A stretch of 64,000 nucleotides of DNA, taken from NCBI RefSeq assembly GCF_965363235.1, contig NC_134849.1, positions 13,728,863 through 13,792,862 on the forward strand, written 5' to 3'. The position numbers and the translations under genes are program-made. The stretch comes from Mytilus galloprovincialis. Its lineage: Eukaryota > Mollusca > Bivalvia > Mytilida > Mytilidae. Positions 46,901 to 57,700 of this stretch are shown here, piece after piece (the first letter of the stretch is position 1; each line of letters starts with the position of its first letter). The notes beneath the pieces were generated by a model that worked only from the letters and a program-made list of their open reading frames with translations, was not told where the DNA came from and did no database searches.

Positions 46901-49900
46901 CTTATCATGTATGCATAAACTCTTACAAAAAGTAGTAGTTCTTTTTTTAATACCTACAGTAGTAAGGGAATAATTCATTATTTTGCATGTGTTTATTAGC
47001 AATGGTTAAGTACCCCTTTTCTATTTAATTTGCTTAAAGTATTTTGTTCAAGCTATCCGCATGATCCGCTCCTGTCTTATCATTTACTGGTAAAGTCAAT
47101 GTAAGGAGCAAAAACTCTCATCTCATTGCAATTTCAAGACAGATCTCAGCACTGATATGAATGGAATCCTAAAGCTTATTAATGTTATAGTTGTTTCTTT
47201 AATTTGTAATACTGGCTATTAAACTTTACCTCAGCAATTACCACAGATCAGTAGAAACAACTATAAGTGATTTATAAGTAAATTAATTTACTATTGAATT
47301 AATTCTACTAATTACCCATTTCTGAAGTTTGTTGATCTGCTGCGGCCAGCCCTTGTTCTTTCATAATCCTAAAATGTAGAGAATATATATCTATGTTGCG
47401 TACAAGTTGTAATGTTGTGCAGATTTTTTTGTACAAGTTATCAGTGTTTTATGACATGAATGATGCAAGCACACAGTCTTTTGCTTCGCATATTTCTGTC
47501 ATATTTTCACAACTTTATGATACAGTCTAATACTGAGCATTGATACAAAATCATTATAAGACCACACAAAGATTTTTTATGGAGATGAATATGGCATAAG
47601 GAAAAAAATAAAATTAGAATTTAAACCATTCACGTATCCTCATTTCCAGTTTGAAGAAAAGGAGGAGAATAGCACTAAATTTTAGGTTGAAGTATAATAT
47701 TTTGAATTTAAAACATTCCACTGGTACATTTTATAAGATAAACCTGTATCACCTGTTGCAAGAAGGAAGGTGTCAAAAAACTTTTAACTTGTACAAAAAC
47801 CCTGTACAAATTATAATTTGTACAAACTTACATCTTGTACACAACATATATATTAAAACTCATGAATGATCAAAATTACATGCAACATCCTGAAAGACAA
47901 GATTCAACAAAAATAAGCCACATCTATGGTGGCCTGTTTAGCCATTTTGCAATTTCGCGCTTTCATCTTCTATAGGGCGAAAACCGATTTGACGTTTTTG
48001 ATTTTGCGTTTTTGCGTTTTCAACTTCGCCTTTTCACTTTTTCGACATTGCGATTTCGCACCTTTCGTTTTCGCCTTTTTGCATTTTACGATATGCATGT
48101 TATTAAACATAACATTTTAAATATAATTGGAGACAAGACTACAAAGTCATATAGATTTCATATCTGTGGTTTACTTTAACCATGTTAACTATTTTCAAAA
48201 ATTTGCCCTAATTTTGTAATTTTGTAATATTGGCTATTAAACTTTACCTCAGCAATCACTACAGATCAGTAGAAACAACTATAATTGATTTAAACCAAAA
48301 GTCAATTAAACCACATATTTACCGAAACAAAAGACAGTAAATGTTTTATTCCATATTCCGAGAGATATGAATGTAATGGAAAATATTTACCAAAACCAAT
48401 TGTACATCAAACATTTTTTTTCCAAAATTATACACGCTGAAGCACGCGACGTTTTGCACGGTGAATATCCTTTTTCCGCAGGTGAATATGCTTATTTATT
48501 CAAAATCCCATTTATATAGAAAAACCTACTAATATTTTATCAATAAGGAATAATTCAGGATATTGTTTTCAATGATAATACATGTAATACATGTATGTAA
48601 TATGTGAAATTATTTCCCATTATAATACTTTTTTTTTAACAATTTAGCTTTAATTCAAATACACTATTATTATTTCATAGTATTTGTAAAAATTATTTTT
48701 TTTAATAACTATTCAATAGTTTGGCTACCCAGATAGAATTTCACGGCAAAGGAAAAAATATCCCAGGGAAATATTTTCCTCAGGATAAAAAAATAGATGT
48801 AACAACAATTACTGTGACATTTTTTCCACCGGATCAAATTTCACCCAGATATTATTTTGCTTTACAAGTGTTCCTCAATCTTTAGCTTAACTTTTCTGTG
48901 TGGTGTGTAGATGACTATATATATTGCATTTTTGACTTTTTCCTTTTTTATAATCAATGATAATGCATGCTAGCTGATGTCCTTTCTTCATTTGTGGTGA
49001 TTAAATTCTATGTTGCCAAATCACACATCCTACACTCATTTTATTCATTCTGACACTCTGTCGACCTACTTTTGCTCTACCATGCTACACCATAATGCCT
49101 TATGCCTTAGCCAGGTAGCAGCAAATACCAATTTTCAAGTCTTTGTTGTCCTGAACATGCATGCAATATTTGTCACTGGACATATGAGGGGGAATAGGAC
49201 CTTTATCGGGACTCCCCGATCGGGTGTTTTTAAGCTCGGGATTTCGGGATTGACCGTTTCGGGATCCGGGAATTCTTTTTTTCTAATTTTGGGACTTCGG
49301 GATTTAGATTTTTTTAAATCAGGACCTCAGGATTTCGTGTTTTTAAGCCTGGTATTTTGGGATCACCACCCCTCCTACCCCCCACCACATATTAAGCAAA
49401 CAAGAATCAATAAATGAAGTCTTTGGTTTTACCATGTTTACCAGGTACCCTAGTCCAAAAAATAATGACATCTTGAAAGGCTATTTATTATTTTTGCGTT
49501 GACACCTTAATGTGCTCAGAGTAAAATAAAATAGTCTTTCAAGAATCATTATTATTTGCAATAGTTTGACCAAGCTTGGATCAACATGATCTTCTTTCTT
49601 CTTCTTCTGGTATTCTTTTTCCGACCACGTTTAGACAACCTCAATTGAGTACAATTTTCCTTCTTCACTATCTACAGACAACAGTAATCCGTCATCACAA
49701 TAATGTCAATAATATCCATCACCACAAGTCCTTTTCCTTACACACTTGTGGTATTTTTGCCCAACCCAATAACCACCCTTCACATTCTTCGTTATTTTAA
49801 ATTAGGTTTGTGTATTTTTATGTAATTGTACCTACCTGTTTATTAGTGACGACCTCAGTTTTCAGTCCCAAGCTGTCAATGGAGTTTATTGAAGCTGTTG

Positions 49901-49970
49901 AAGCAGCATCAAAATCAATGGTAATGTACGGATTAACAGGTTGACTTTTGCTTGTGTCAGTCTCGGTCAT
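37959..49970 (-). CDS. seven-transmembrane protein, gustatory-receptor-like (GRL) layout, nine exons, 540 residues
   Basis: Exons (minus strand, 5' to 3'): 49970-49836, 47368-47316, 46715-46021, 45536-45402, 44279-44149, 43705-43613, 40879-40667, 39624-39556 and 38057-37959. All introns are GT/AG and the frame closes at a TAA. Predicted membrane segments, by residue: 137-157, 172-192, 216-238, 263-287, 427-447, 454-474 and 513-533. A long hydrophilic N-terminus (about 130 residues, no signal peptide) and a 135-residue loop between segments 4 and 5 give the arrangement of the insect Gr/Or superfamily, whose relatives occur in molluscs. Conserved-looking blocks: ILNAYWKI, YLQRWLGSW, LLLLASAFAEVNGEG, and the last segment FNFALNYNAIVGVVLAFS. 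The ligand and role are unknown; chemoreception is only one option. Introns contain several large repeats. The assignment to GRL rests on topology and memory, not on a search. Confidence 0.75.
38152..38441 (+). mobile_element. ATGCCCC-hairpin repeat, copy 3 (downstream intron of the 7TM gene)
   Basis: Complete copy from ACAAGAATGTGTCCTCAGTA to the end hairpin (ATGCCCCTCTACTATCTTAG then GTGGGGCATAA), with a GACGGACGAACG-type tandem tract before the end. It sits about 95 bp from the last exon, antisense to the gene, and is followed at once by an ATTCCTGACTTGGTA-family repeat (38445-38640). Confidence 0.85.
38896..39065 (+). repeat. 34-bp minisatellite, five units
   Basis: Unit core CACTAGGCAAATGTGATGCC then CAATTTAAAGTYAT, repeated head to tail with a handful of differences, in intron 8 of the 7TM gene. 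Confidence 0.9.
39823..40022 (-). mobile_element. CCCGGGAT-rich MITE-like element, copy 1 (intron 7)
   Basis: Ends TGAGGGGGAATAGGAGGGGT and AGGTCCTATCCCCCTCCTCA are approximate inverted repeats. The interior is a run of AAATCCCG phrases. The flanks (39750-39820 and 40030-40130) are themselves duplicated. Inverted relatives lie at 49180-49390 and 54397-54530. Confidence 0.65.
41565..43437 (+). mobile_element. 1.9-kb element with subterminal inverted repeats, copy 2 (intron 6 of the 7TM gene)
   Basis: Same head (GATGCTCCGCAGGGCGCAGC), same unit order and same end (TTTTTGCGGTCGTATAAAAA) as 34901-36988. The palindromic minisatellite is longer here (about six units, 42121-42350). A five-unit GAC tract lies at 43362-43382. 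Immediately after the end comes an AGATGTGGTATGA-family piece (43438-43555). Confidence 0.75.
42121..42350 (+). repeat. palindromic minisatellite inside copy 2
   Basis: About six units of 35-45 bp, each with TTGCACAATACTGTGCAA, a 7-bp perfect inverted repeat around ATAC, separated by AAAATTTCTTGCTA-type spacers. Confidence 0.85.
44640..44990 (-). mobile_element. unknown repeat with a second hammerhead-like motif (intron 4 of the 7TM gene)
   Basis: On the minus strand, CTGATGA (44806-44800) is followed by a GCCTA/TAGGC helix with loop TCTAC and then GAAAC (44783-44779). GTC stands directly before CTGATGA. I remember this phrase as repeated in mussel DNA, but only one copy is in the window. 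Confidence 0.45.
47200..48300 (-). repeat. local duplication flanking exon 2 of the 7TM gene
   Basis: About 75 bp (TTTACCTCAGCAAT and CACAGATCAGTAGAAACAAC) occur at 47200-47275 in intron 2 and at 48225-48295 in intron 1. No coding use is seen. Confidence 0.6.
47937..48090. repeat. degenerate GCGAAAA/TTTTCGC-rich low-complexity tract
   Basis: Short blocks such as TTTCGC, TTTTGCG and TTCGCC follow each other for about 150 bp. The tract is far richer in CpG than its AT-rich surroundings. Confidence 0.6.
49180..49390 (+). mobile_element. CCCGGGAT-rich MITE-like element, copy 2 (intron 1)
   Basis: Starts TGAGGGGGAATAGGACCTTT and runs through CGGGATTTCGGGAT phrases to CACCCCTCCTACCCCCCACC. It is the mirror image of 39823-40022. 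Confidence 0.65.
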
Positions 49971-49989
49971 TGTTAAAATGAAAATTCTT

Positions 49990-50579
49990 CAGAGCATTAG
50001 CATTGTCATCGGTTAGTTTTATCTTTAATCATGCTAATTAATTTCATTTGGTATGATTCATTGACTATCCGAATACTCCCACATTTTTCTGTTACTAGTT
50101 ATCTCCCTTTGTTTAGGTTTCTCATTAAAGTGTTCATTTATAGGTGTCTTCTACGACGTCCGTGTTATTATTTTTTTTTCTAATACAATCATTTTTTTTC
50201 CGGTTCAATTTTGGGTAAATCAGGAAACTTTTTATTAATATAATAAAAGCACTAAAAAAAACACAACAATATGTTTATTTCAGCTTTATAAAACAAAGAA
50301 TCTAGATGAAAACAATTTTAATGAGAATTTGATTACCTATTTATATTTTCAGTAATAAAAAATGCATGGATTTCAAGTTCTCAGTATTAGGGGGCTGTTA
50401 TATATTAAAGACAGTAGAACAAAAAATAGGAGCCAGATGAATAAAAGCAAGTTTTGGATCCTACTTATTTCCTGTAATATAACTGTATAGTATGTTTTGC
50501 TATATTTGAATTAAAATTGATAGAAAAAAAGAATCATAATGTGTAATTTCTTTATTGATCTTTGAAATACTTTTATTTT
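49990..50579. other. upstream region of the 7TM gene
   Basis: AT-rich. It would hold the promoter of the minus-strand gene, but I see no clear TATA box at a fitting distance. Confidence 0.3.
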
Positions 50580-50591
50580 ATTTTGAAAGGT

Positions 50592-51602
50592 TTTTTTTAT
50601 TTTTTATTTATTTTTTCAATAGTCAGGATTTAACATCACCCTTACAGCACCACCTGACTAAGGTGTTACAGGGTTTCAAATATATAACAACAAAAGACTA
50701 TTGTTTTATCAAGATTTACACAAACTAAAAAATAAATATTTTGAAAATCTTTTTTTTTCTCTCTCTCTCTCTCCTTCTTTCTCACTCTCTCTTTCTCTCT
50801 TTTTTCACAATCTCTTCATATAGAAATATCTATAGATTATTTTACAAAAGAAGAAAAAAAAGAAGGTTTACATGTGCTATGCATATATTACATGTTGTTT
50901 GCTCTGTTCCATAAATAGGTCAAAAAGATATATATATTGATATAAATTTGGTTGTTAGATTACCATTCAGGATAAATAATTTGCATAGGGGCCAAAAGTT
51001 TTTCAAGTTCAAAAACTTTGTTGTATTTTCTTGCTGTATATAACTCTAAGTTATAAAAGTTTCTCAGTCTATTTTTTTAATTCAATTGCATTTGGAAGCT
51101 TTTCTTCTAGCTTGCATTTATATATGTATTTTTTGGCAAAAATTGCAAGAAAATTTAAAAATAAGCTTTCTTCTACAAAACCAAGAAAAAAGTTTTTTTT
51201 GTTAAAATCAATGTTAACATAGAAATTTTTCAGGCAAGCACAAAACAAATATAAAAAATTTGATGTCACTTGACAATCATAGAATAAATGTCCAATAGTT
51301 TCATCTTCACATCTACAAAAAGAACATAACTTTGTATCTTTGATTTTAATCTTATATAAAAATGTATTTGTAGGAATAGTCCTATGTAAAAACTTATATT
51401 GGAAATTATACAAATATGTATCTCTACAACATTTCTGAAGTATACAAAAGTATTTCTTCCAGTCTTCAATGTTAGAATGCAGCTCATCCTCCCATTTTGA
51501 AAATTTTACAACTGGAGGATGTGCACATTTTACAATAAGATTATTATATATGAATTTGATATTTTTACTGCTAGTAATTTTCTCCAAATTTTTTTTTTTT
51601 TA
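50592..51602 (-). mobile_element. 5'-truncated LINE with 12-bp target-site duplication
   Basis: Flanked by ATTTTGAAAGGT at 50580-50591 and 51603-51614. The minus-strand 3' end is an A-rich tail (T-rich at 50592-50626 on the plus strand), preceded by a GC-richer 3' segment (phrase CCTTAGTCAGGTGGTGCTGT). Only the last part of ORF2 remains. A run of 14 T at the other edge is unexplained. Confidence 0.85.
51069..51587 (-). CDS. C-terminal remnant of a LINE ORF2 (zinc-binding RT tail)
   Basis: 172 residues. The block CSFC, then nine residues on H, then C (from LCSFCRCEDETIGHLFYDC) matches the zinc-finger-like region found after the reverse transcriptase in many LINE ORF2 proteins. W and F residues of the preceding YLYNFQYKFLHRTIPTN block (positions about 57-75) also fit that domain. 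The upstream endonuclease and RT domains are absent because the insertion is truncated. The clade (Tx1/L1-like versus I/Jockey-like) is not decided. Confidence 0.75.
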   Translation of the reverse strand: MEKITSSKNIKFIYNNLIVKCAHPPVVKFSKWEDELHSNIEDWKKYFCILQKCCRDTYLYNFQYKFLHRTIPTNTFLYKIKIKDTKLCSFCRCEDETIGHLFYDCQVTSNFLYLFCACLKNFYVNIDFNKKNFFLGFVEESLFLNFLAIFAKKYIYKCKLEEKLPNAIELKK

Positions 51603-51614
51603 ATTTTGAAAGGT

Positions 51615-52430
51615 GGACATAATTGTATGTTATTTATATTAGTATATCATGATTATATTCACACATGCACGTATCTATCCTTTTTTACTTTGAAAGCATA
51701 TATGCAGAGACATAAATATACATGTATATGTATGCCTTTACATAAATGCATGTAGTTGCATGTATTACAATGTAGGTAATGATATCCTGATTATTTGTCA
51801 ATTTTCATGACCACAAGCCTTGCACATTTTAAAGTTTTTCATATCTTCTATATTTATTTTTATAGTTTAATAACCCTTAATGGTCAGTAATATAAAAAAA
51901 AAACAATCTCTTCCACCTGTACTATTAAACGAGAAGACCTCATTTTGTGTGTCGCTTCTCTTCCTTCCACAATAAATTAATCATCATGCCTCTGTGTTCT
52001 TTAAGTAACATGCATAGTCGCATTTGTCATCTTTTCTTAGAATTATTCAGATTGAGTTATTTTGGGAGAAAACGACAAAATATGTGTCCGCATATTGTTT
52101 CCGTTATCAGACTGACTTTTAGTCATAGATAAGATTTCCGGTTTTAAACATGCACAAGAACAACCAATCGTATGATAGATTACAAAAATGAAAAATAAAT
52201 AAGCCAATCAGAGCGTTCTCCATATCATGCTTTTTAGATAGCAAGAACCACAACTATTATACCTCGTTAGAGACAATTATTTTTCGCGTTTATCCACATG
52301 TAAACTACGATTATACTACTATAATATATAGAGACTCTGTATTCTGTCTACTTTTTTCTGAAATATTTACTATCTAAGGGGTCATACCAGTTGCATATAC
52401 AAATGTATATTGAAATAAGTAAAACATGTG
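51615..52430. other. gene-free stretch
   Basis: AT-rich. No exon or clear element. Confidence 0.4.
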
Positions 52431-52558
52431 GGAACAAGAATGTGTCCATAGTATACGGATGCCACATTGGCACTATCATTTACTATGTTTAGTGGACCGT
52501 GAAATGGGGTAAAATCTCTAATTTGGCATTAAAATTAGAAAGATCATATATAGGGAAC

Positions 52559-54371
52559 ACATTACGTAGACACTCTATCCGAATGGATAAAGGCAGTGAG
52601 GTCCTTAATACAAATCAGAATTAAGAAACTGAATGGGTCCATCAATGCCCATGCTACGTCAATTTTTAAAGACCCAAATGTTGCTAAACACCTATCCGAC
52701 CTCCATGATAAATATGTTGTTGTCCCCGCAGACAAAGCCCCAAATAACATCGTTTTTGTCTGTAAAAGTCATTACATTAATTGTTTGATAAACGAATTAG
52801 GTATAGACAATTCACTTGGAAACTCAACATATACCCTCACGACACTTACCAAAGAGGAAATCCTGGATAATCATAGGTCTGTTCTTTGTTCCTTTGGTAT
52901 TTCAACCAAAGATGAAGAACTGGATCTTCCATCACTGTATTGGATACCTAAACTACATAAGTGTCCTTACAAACAGCGGTATATTGCTGGGTCTTCCAAG
53001 TGCTCCACAAAACCTCTTTCTAAATTATTAACATCCATTTTATCAGCAATCAAAGACGGGCTTCAAAGTTATTGTGAAACTGCCTATTCTAGAGGTGGCG
53101 TGAATCAGATGTGGATACTTAAAAATTCCAAAGATCTTTTAGAGTACATACAATCTAACTCTCTTTCATCTTGTAACAGTATTAAAACATTTGACTTCTC
53201 TACTCTTTACACAAGTATTCCACATTCCAAACTTAAAGACAAATTAAAAGAGTTGGTATTACTTTGCTTCATAAAAAAGAATGGCCAACGTAGATACAAG
53301 TATCTTGTCTTAGGGAGGGATAAATCCTACTTTGTAAAGAATCACTCTGATTCAAACAAAAAATTCTCTGAAACCGATATTATCAAGATGCTTGATTTCT
53401 TGATTGACAACATATTTGTTACGTTCGGAGGACGTGTTTTTCAACAGACTGTCGGCATACCAATGGGAACAAACTGTGCCCCTCTACTTGCTGACTTGTT
53501 TCTTTATTATTATGAGGCTGACTTCATGCAGGAACTTCTTAGGAAGAAAGATAAGAAGTTAGCAATATCCTTTAACTCTACTTTCCGCTATATAGATGAC
53601 GTTCTTTCACTAAACAATTCAAAATTTGGTGACTATGTGGAACGCATCTATCCCATCGAATTGGAGATAAAGGATACTACAGATACAGTTAAGTCAGCTT
53701 CATATCTTGACTTACATCTAGAAATTGACAATGAGGGTCGGTTGAAGACAAAACTTTACGACAAAAGAGATGATTTCAACTTTCCAATTGTGAACTTTCC
53801 ATTTCTAAGTAGCAACATTCCAGCAGCACCTGCATACGGGGTATATATCTCTCAATTGATACGATATTCCCGTGCTTGCATTTCCTATCATGATTTTCTT
53901 GATAGAGGGTTACTGCTCACAAGGAAGCTATTAAATCAAGAGTTCCAAATGGTGAAGTTGAAATCATCCCTTCGTAAATTTTACGGACGCCATCACGAGT
54001 TGGTTGACCGTTATGGAATAACCATTTCACAAATGATATCGGATATGTTCCTCACGTCGTAACTACAATCCCCTTCCCTTTCATGAATTTGACCTACCGA
54101 ATTAGACTATTTACCGGATTTGTAATCACATAAGCAACACGACGGGTGCCGCATGTGGAGCAGGATCTGCTTACCCTTCCGGAGCACCTGAGATCACCCC
54201 TAGTTTTTGGTGGGGTTCGTGTTGTTTATTCTTTAGTTTTCTATGTTGTGTCGTGTGTACTATTGTTTTTCTGTTTGTCTTTTTCATTTTTAGCCATGGC
54301 GTTGTCAGTTTGTTTTAGATTTATGAGTTTGACTGTCCCTTTGGTATCTTTCGTCCCTCTTTTCTTCTTTT
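52559..54371 (+). mobile_element. Penelope-like retroelement, 5'-truncated copy
   Basis: Consists of the reverse-transcriptase reading frame (52596-54062) and a 3' tail of about 310 bp (54063-54371) whose last 150 bp recur alone at 1366-1510 and 27260-27417. No endonuclease domain (GIY-YIG) is seen here. In family members that have one it may lie on the missing side, or this lineage may lack it. Confidence 0.75.
52596..54062 (+). CDS. reverse transcriptase of a Penelope-like element
   Basis: 488 residues without interruption. Motifs in order: PADKAPNNIVFVCK (44-57), LYWIPKLHK (114-122), FDFSTLYTSIPH (199-210, RT motif A), GIPMGTNCAPLLAD (287-300, motif B), RYIDDVLS (331-338, the catalytic YxDD block, motif C) and SYLDLHL (369-375). 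The LYT(S/N)IPH form of motif A and the MGTNCAPLLADLF form of motif B are typical of Penelope-like and related endogenous RTs rather than LINE or LTR enzymes. The first Met may not be the true start, because the element is cut on its 5' side. I remember near-identical proteins as very abundant in bivalve gene sets. Confidence 0.85.
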   Translation: MRSLIQIRIKKLNGSINAHATSIFKDPNVAKHLSDLHDKYVVVPADKAPNNIVFVCKSHYINCLINELGIDNSLGNSTYTLTTLTKEEILDNHRSVLCSFGISTKDEELDLPSLYWIPKLHKCPYKQRYIAGSSKCSTKPLSKLLTSILSAIKDGLQSYCETAYSRGGVNQMWILKNSKDLLEYIQSNSLSSCNSIKTFDFSTLYTSIPHSKLKDKLKELVLLCFIKKNGQRRYKYLVLGRDKSYFVKNHSDSNKKFSETDIIKMLDFLIDNIFVTFGGRVFQQTVGIPMGTNCAPLLADLFLYYYEADFMQELLRKKDKKLAISFNSTFRYIDDVLSLNNSKFGDYVERIYPIELEIKDTTDTVKSASYLDLHLEIDNEGRLKTKLYDKRDDFNFPIVNFPFLSSNIPAAPAYGVYISQLIRYSRACISYHDFLDRGLLLTRKLLNQEFQMVKLKSSLRKFYGRHHELVDRYGITISQMISDMFLTS

Positions 54372-54396
54372 ACTAAGTTTCGAGTTGGTTGGACTA

Positions 54397-54530
54397 CAAC
54401 CCGGGATGCGGAAATATTTTTTTTTTAATTTCGGGATGTCGGGATATGCATTTCGTTAAAATATGCACCTCGGGATTTCATGTTTTTAAGCCCGGAATTT
54501 CGGGATCAGGGCCCCTCAGACCACCCCTCA
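54397..54530 (+). mobile_element. CCCGGGAT-rich MITE-like element, copy 3 (partial)
   Basis: Runs from CGGGATGCGGAAATATTTTT through CGGGATTTCATGTTTTTAAG to GGGCCCCTCAGACCACCCCT. Same family as 49180-49390. It lies directly after the resumed ATGCCCC repeat. Confidence 0.6.
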
Positions 54531-54793
54531 AATGAGCCTTAGTCATTTATACGAGATTCAAATCCTACCATTGGCATGTTAATATGGCTCTCAAAAGGAA
54601 AAGCACTGCATGATGGATTGTCCTAGAAGCACATTTTATTAGAACAATAATGGTCTATAAGCAGTTTTATTTATTTCATGTTTGAAGCGGTGCAAATTTT
54701 TAATTTAATTTGACTTTTACCAAGGATGTGTATAGTGAGACTTGCTTTTACGAAACAATGCATTGTAGCAAAGGGGAAAAATAATTGTGGTAT

Positions 54794-57700
54794 TGTAGTA
54801 GGTGGTTTTCTATGCGTTAATGAATAACACCAACAAGAGCTAAAGGTTCTGATGCTTTATTGTACCAGTATGTAAATAACAAGTCTGAAATAGCAATACA
54901 ACATATATAAATAACAAGCTATTTCATATAACATAAATATATCTAGTTTACGAATATCACAGGTTATATAATACAGAAATATAATAAATAATACCTTTAA
55001 CTGTTTTTAACTAAATAGCAAGTTAAATGTATTGCAAGTAGAAAATGTTCAATGTTTACATTCAATGAAATTGACATCGGGTGTCACGTGTACTTTTACA
55101 ATAGCTTGACCTTTGTCTATACACTAAATCGGAATGTGATATGTATTTACGTGTAACTGTATTTGTATTCAATACTGGTTTACCTTACAAACGGTATATA
55201 ATAAATGTTACAATTACATTTATTAATAATGCCTTCATTAAAATATATAATACGTATAATAATTAACTACATAATATCATACAACAATCATAAAGTTGCA
55301 AATATAATAATCATAAAGACTTATGATGTCAATATTATCGATTCGTTAAAAGCTCCAAATTAACGGGAGGTAATTCATGTTTACAATACAATATAAACAA
55401 AGTTAAACTATAAATAAATATACTCTTACCACTTGTGGAGTGAGTTGTACTGATACGATTAACGGCACATCATATAAACATCACACAATCATGTGCTTTA
55501 CATAATTACATTACATGGAGTCCTGAAACCAAAATACGAACATAAATACTCGGACTCTAATTATAAAAATATACAACGTAACAAATATTCTTTACGCATT
55601 CATATTTGTACTTGGTAAAAACTATTTACTACAAAACTATTACTTTATATAAATGGAAACACTTTTCCGTCTTTCACTTAATAAGCCGTCATTTATAAAA
55701 TATAGACTATTCATGACAATAATCAAATAGTAATGTACGCAAATTAACAATACAATTCTACCGTGGCAAATAAACCGTAGATTATAAAATCATATACTTC
55801 TAGCTTAATAAAATACTATCTTGTACATCTCGTGTACTTGTGTTACATGCATGCGCTATGAGGAGAACGTTACAAAACAAATAGAAACTTTACTAGAATA
55901 TCATTTACGTGAAAAATACAAATAATGTTAATAAAGAAGTAACTTACAGTATTCTATAATAAAGTTGTCCAAAATATATAAGGTTTACAGGTAAACTATG
56001 TGGTCAAGATAAACAGACATAAATTCAATGGACTGTCATGGCTATCGTCCCGTGGAAATGTACAGGTACAAAACAAAGGAAATTAAACTTGACCGCGAAA
56101 ATATAAACAGCCAATCAGATACAATGATTTAAGTAAATCCCTAATGAATATTCATAGAAAATAACGTGAATATTACTATACATAAAAATAGGGTTTGCAA
56201 GTAATAATTTAAACTGAATATACAATATTCAAATACGTAATTAAGCTTTATAATAAATATAGTAATTAAATAAATGATTTTTACAATATATAAAATGATC
56301 ATAAAAATCACTCTACTACATTCTCCCCGCTGTAGGAAAATGACTTCCACGTCATTCCGGTCTGTTTCCCCCTTCACTGAAGGTTGACGTCCTCGGCAAG
56401 CCATTAACCAGTTCGCATGATGTCGAGGATGGTTCTTGACAACTCCATCTCTAAACCTTTAAATCTTCCTTTTCTTGCTTCAGACTCCAACCAGTGAATC
56501 CTCATTAACCAATCCGGCTGTAGGATAGTAGTAGCCTGCTTGGATACAACATAGTCATCCAGGTATTTCGGTTGTTTCCTTTCCCTCTGAGGTCTAGTTG
56601 ATACTGGTGGGTCGCGTGGTGGTGTCGGTAGTATACGTCTCCTTCGAATTCGTGGTTGTTGTTCCGGAGCTATGGTGGGTTCATCTGCCTCTTCATGTGA
56701 TAAGTCTGTTGGCGCACTCTCATCTCGATCAATAGAAGTGTTTTCTTCAGTAGTCTGAGCAGTCGCTTCTTCAGGTTCCTCATCACTCACAGGGTTTGGT
56801 TCTGCAGCTGTATTAATGTCCACAGGAAGAGCGTCCCCTCCTAAACCAGTTCCCTGCTGATCACTACTCTCAGCTCCATCATGGCCGTCACCAGTGAAAC
56901 CAAGAGTTCCTTCTTCTTGTAGGTCCACAACTGGTACATCACTGTTAGTGTTGTCCTGTGTATCCTGATCAAGTATATAATATCCATACTCCTGCTCCGA
57001 CTCCTCATCTGATACTTCATCAGTGGTCCTGTTCTCACTGTTCCCTTCAGATTTCGTCGGTTCCTCGGGCTGCTTCTTTCTTCTTTGCCTGGGCGCAGGA
57101 CGTTTCTTTTCTTTCTCAATATTATCTTTGGGCAGATCTCCAATAGGCAAGAACAGATTTCTATGTAGAGTCCTCTTTCTTCCTTCTTTATTTTCTTTCT
57201 GAACCACGTATACTGGTATTCCACAATTAGGCTGACTAATTATACAGTACGGGTCATCTTCCCACCTATCTGCTAACTTGTGCTTTCCATTAAAAGCTAG
57301 AGTCTTGACTAAAACTCTATCTCCAGGCTTTAGCACAGCTCCTTTTACTTTCTGGTCGTAGTGTGTCTTCTGTCGTTTCTGGGCAGTAAAGATGTTCCTT
57401 GTTGCTGTATCATATGCTTTGCGTAGTCTTTCTTGCATTTCCTCTGCATACTTAGTTGTGGTAATAGGTTCAGCTTCATCTCCAATTCCAAAAGCGATGT
57501 CGATAGGTAGCTTTGGTTGTCTTCCGAACATCAGGAAGTATGGAGAGAATCCAGTTGATGTTTGACGAGTGCAATTGTAAGCATGAACAAGACCAGCAAC
57601 ATGCGACTTCCAATCTTTCTTCTGGACGTTCTCTAATGTTCCAAGCATACCAAGTAATGTCCTGTTGAAACGCTCGGTGATGCCATTACCCATTGGATGA

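Larger units (their letters stand above)
52433..54396 (+). mobile_element. ATGCCCC-hairpin repeat, copy 4, interrupted by a Penelope-like element
   Basis: The head (52433-52558, AACAAGAATGTGTCCATAGT through AGATCATATATAGGGAAC) stops at the edge of the reverse-transcriptase copy. The next part of the same repeat (ACTAAGTTTCGAGTTGGTTG, 54372-54396) resumes after that copy ends. In intact copies these two parts are adjacent, so the Penelope-like element landed inside the repeat. Confidence 0.8.

Noticed and set aside
49010-49417. 135-residue plus-strand frame
   Set aside because: Its second half is the CCCGGGAT-rich MITE and it has no family features; it lies in an intron of the 7TM gene on the other strand.
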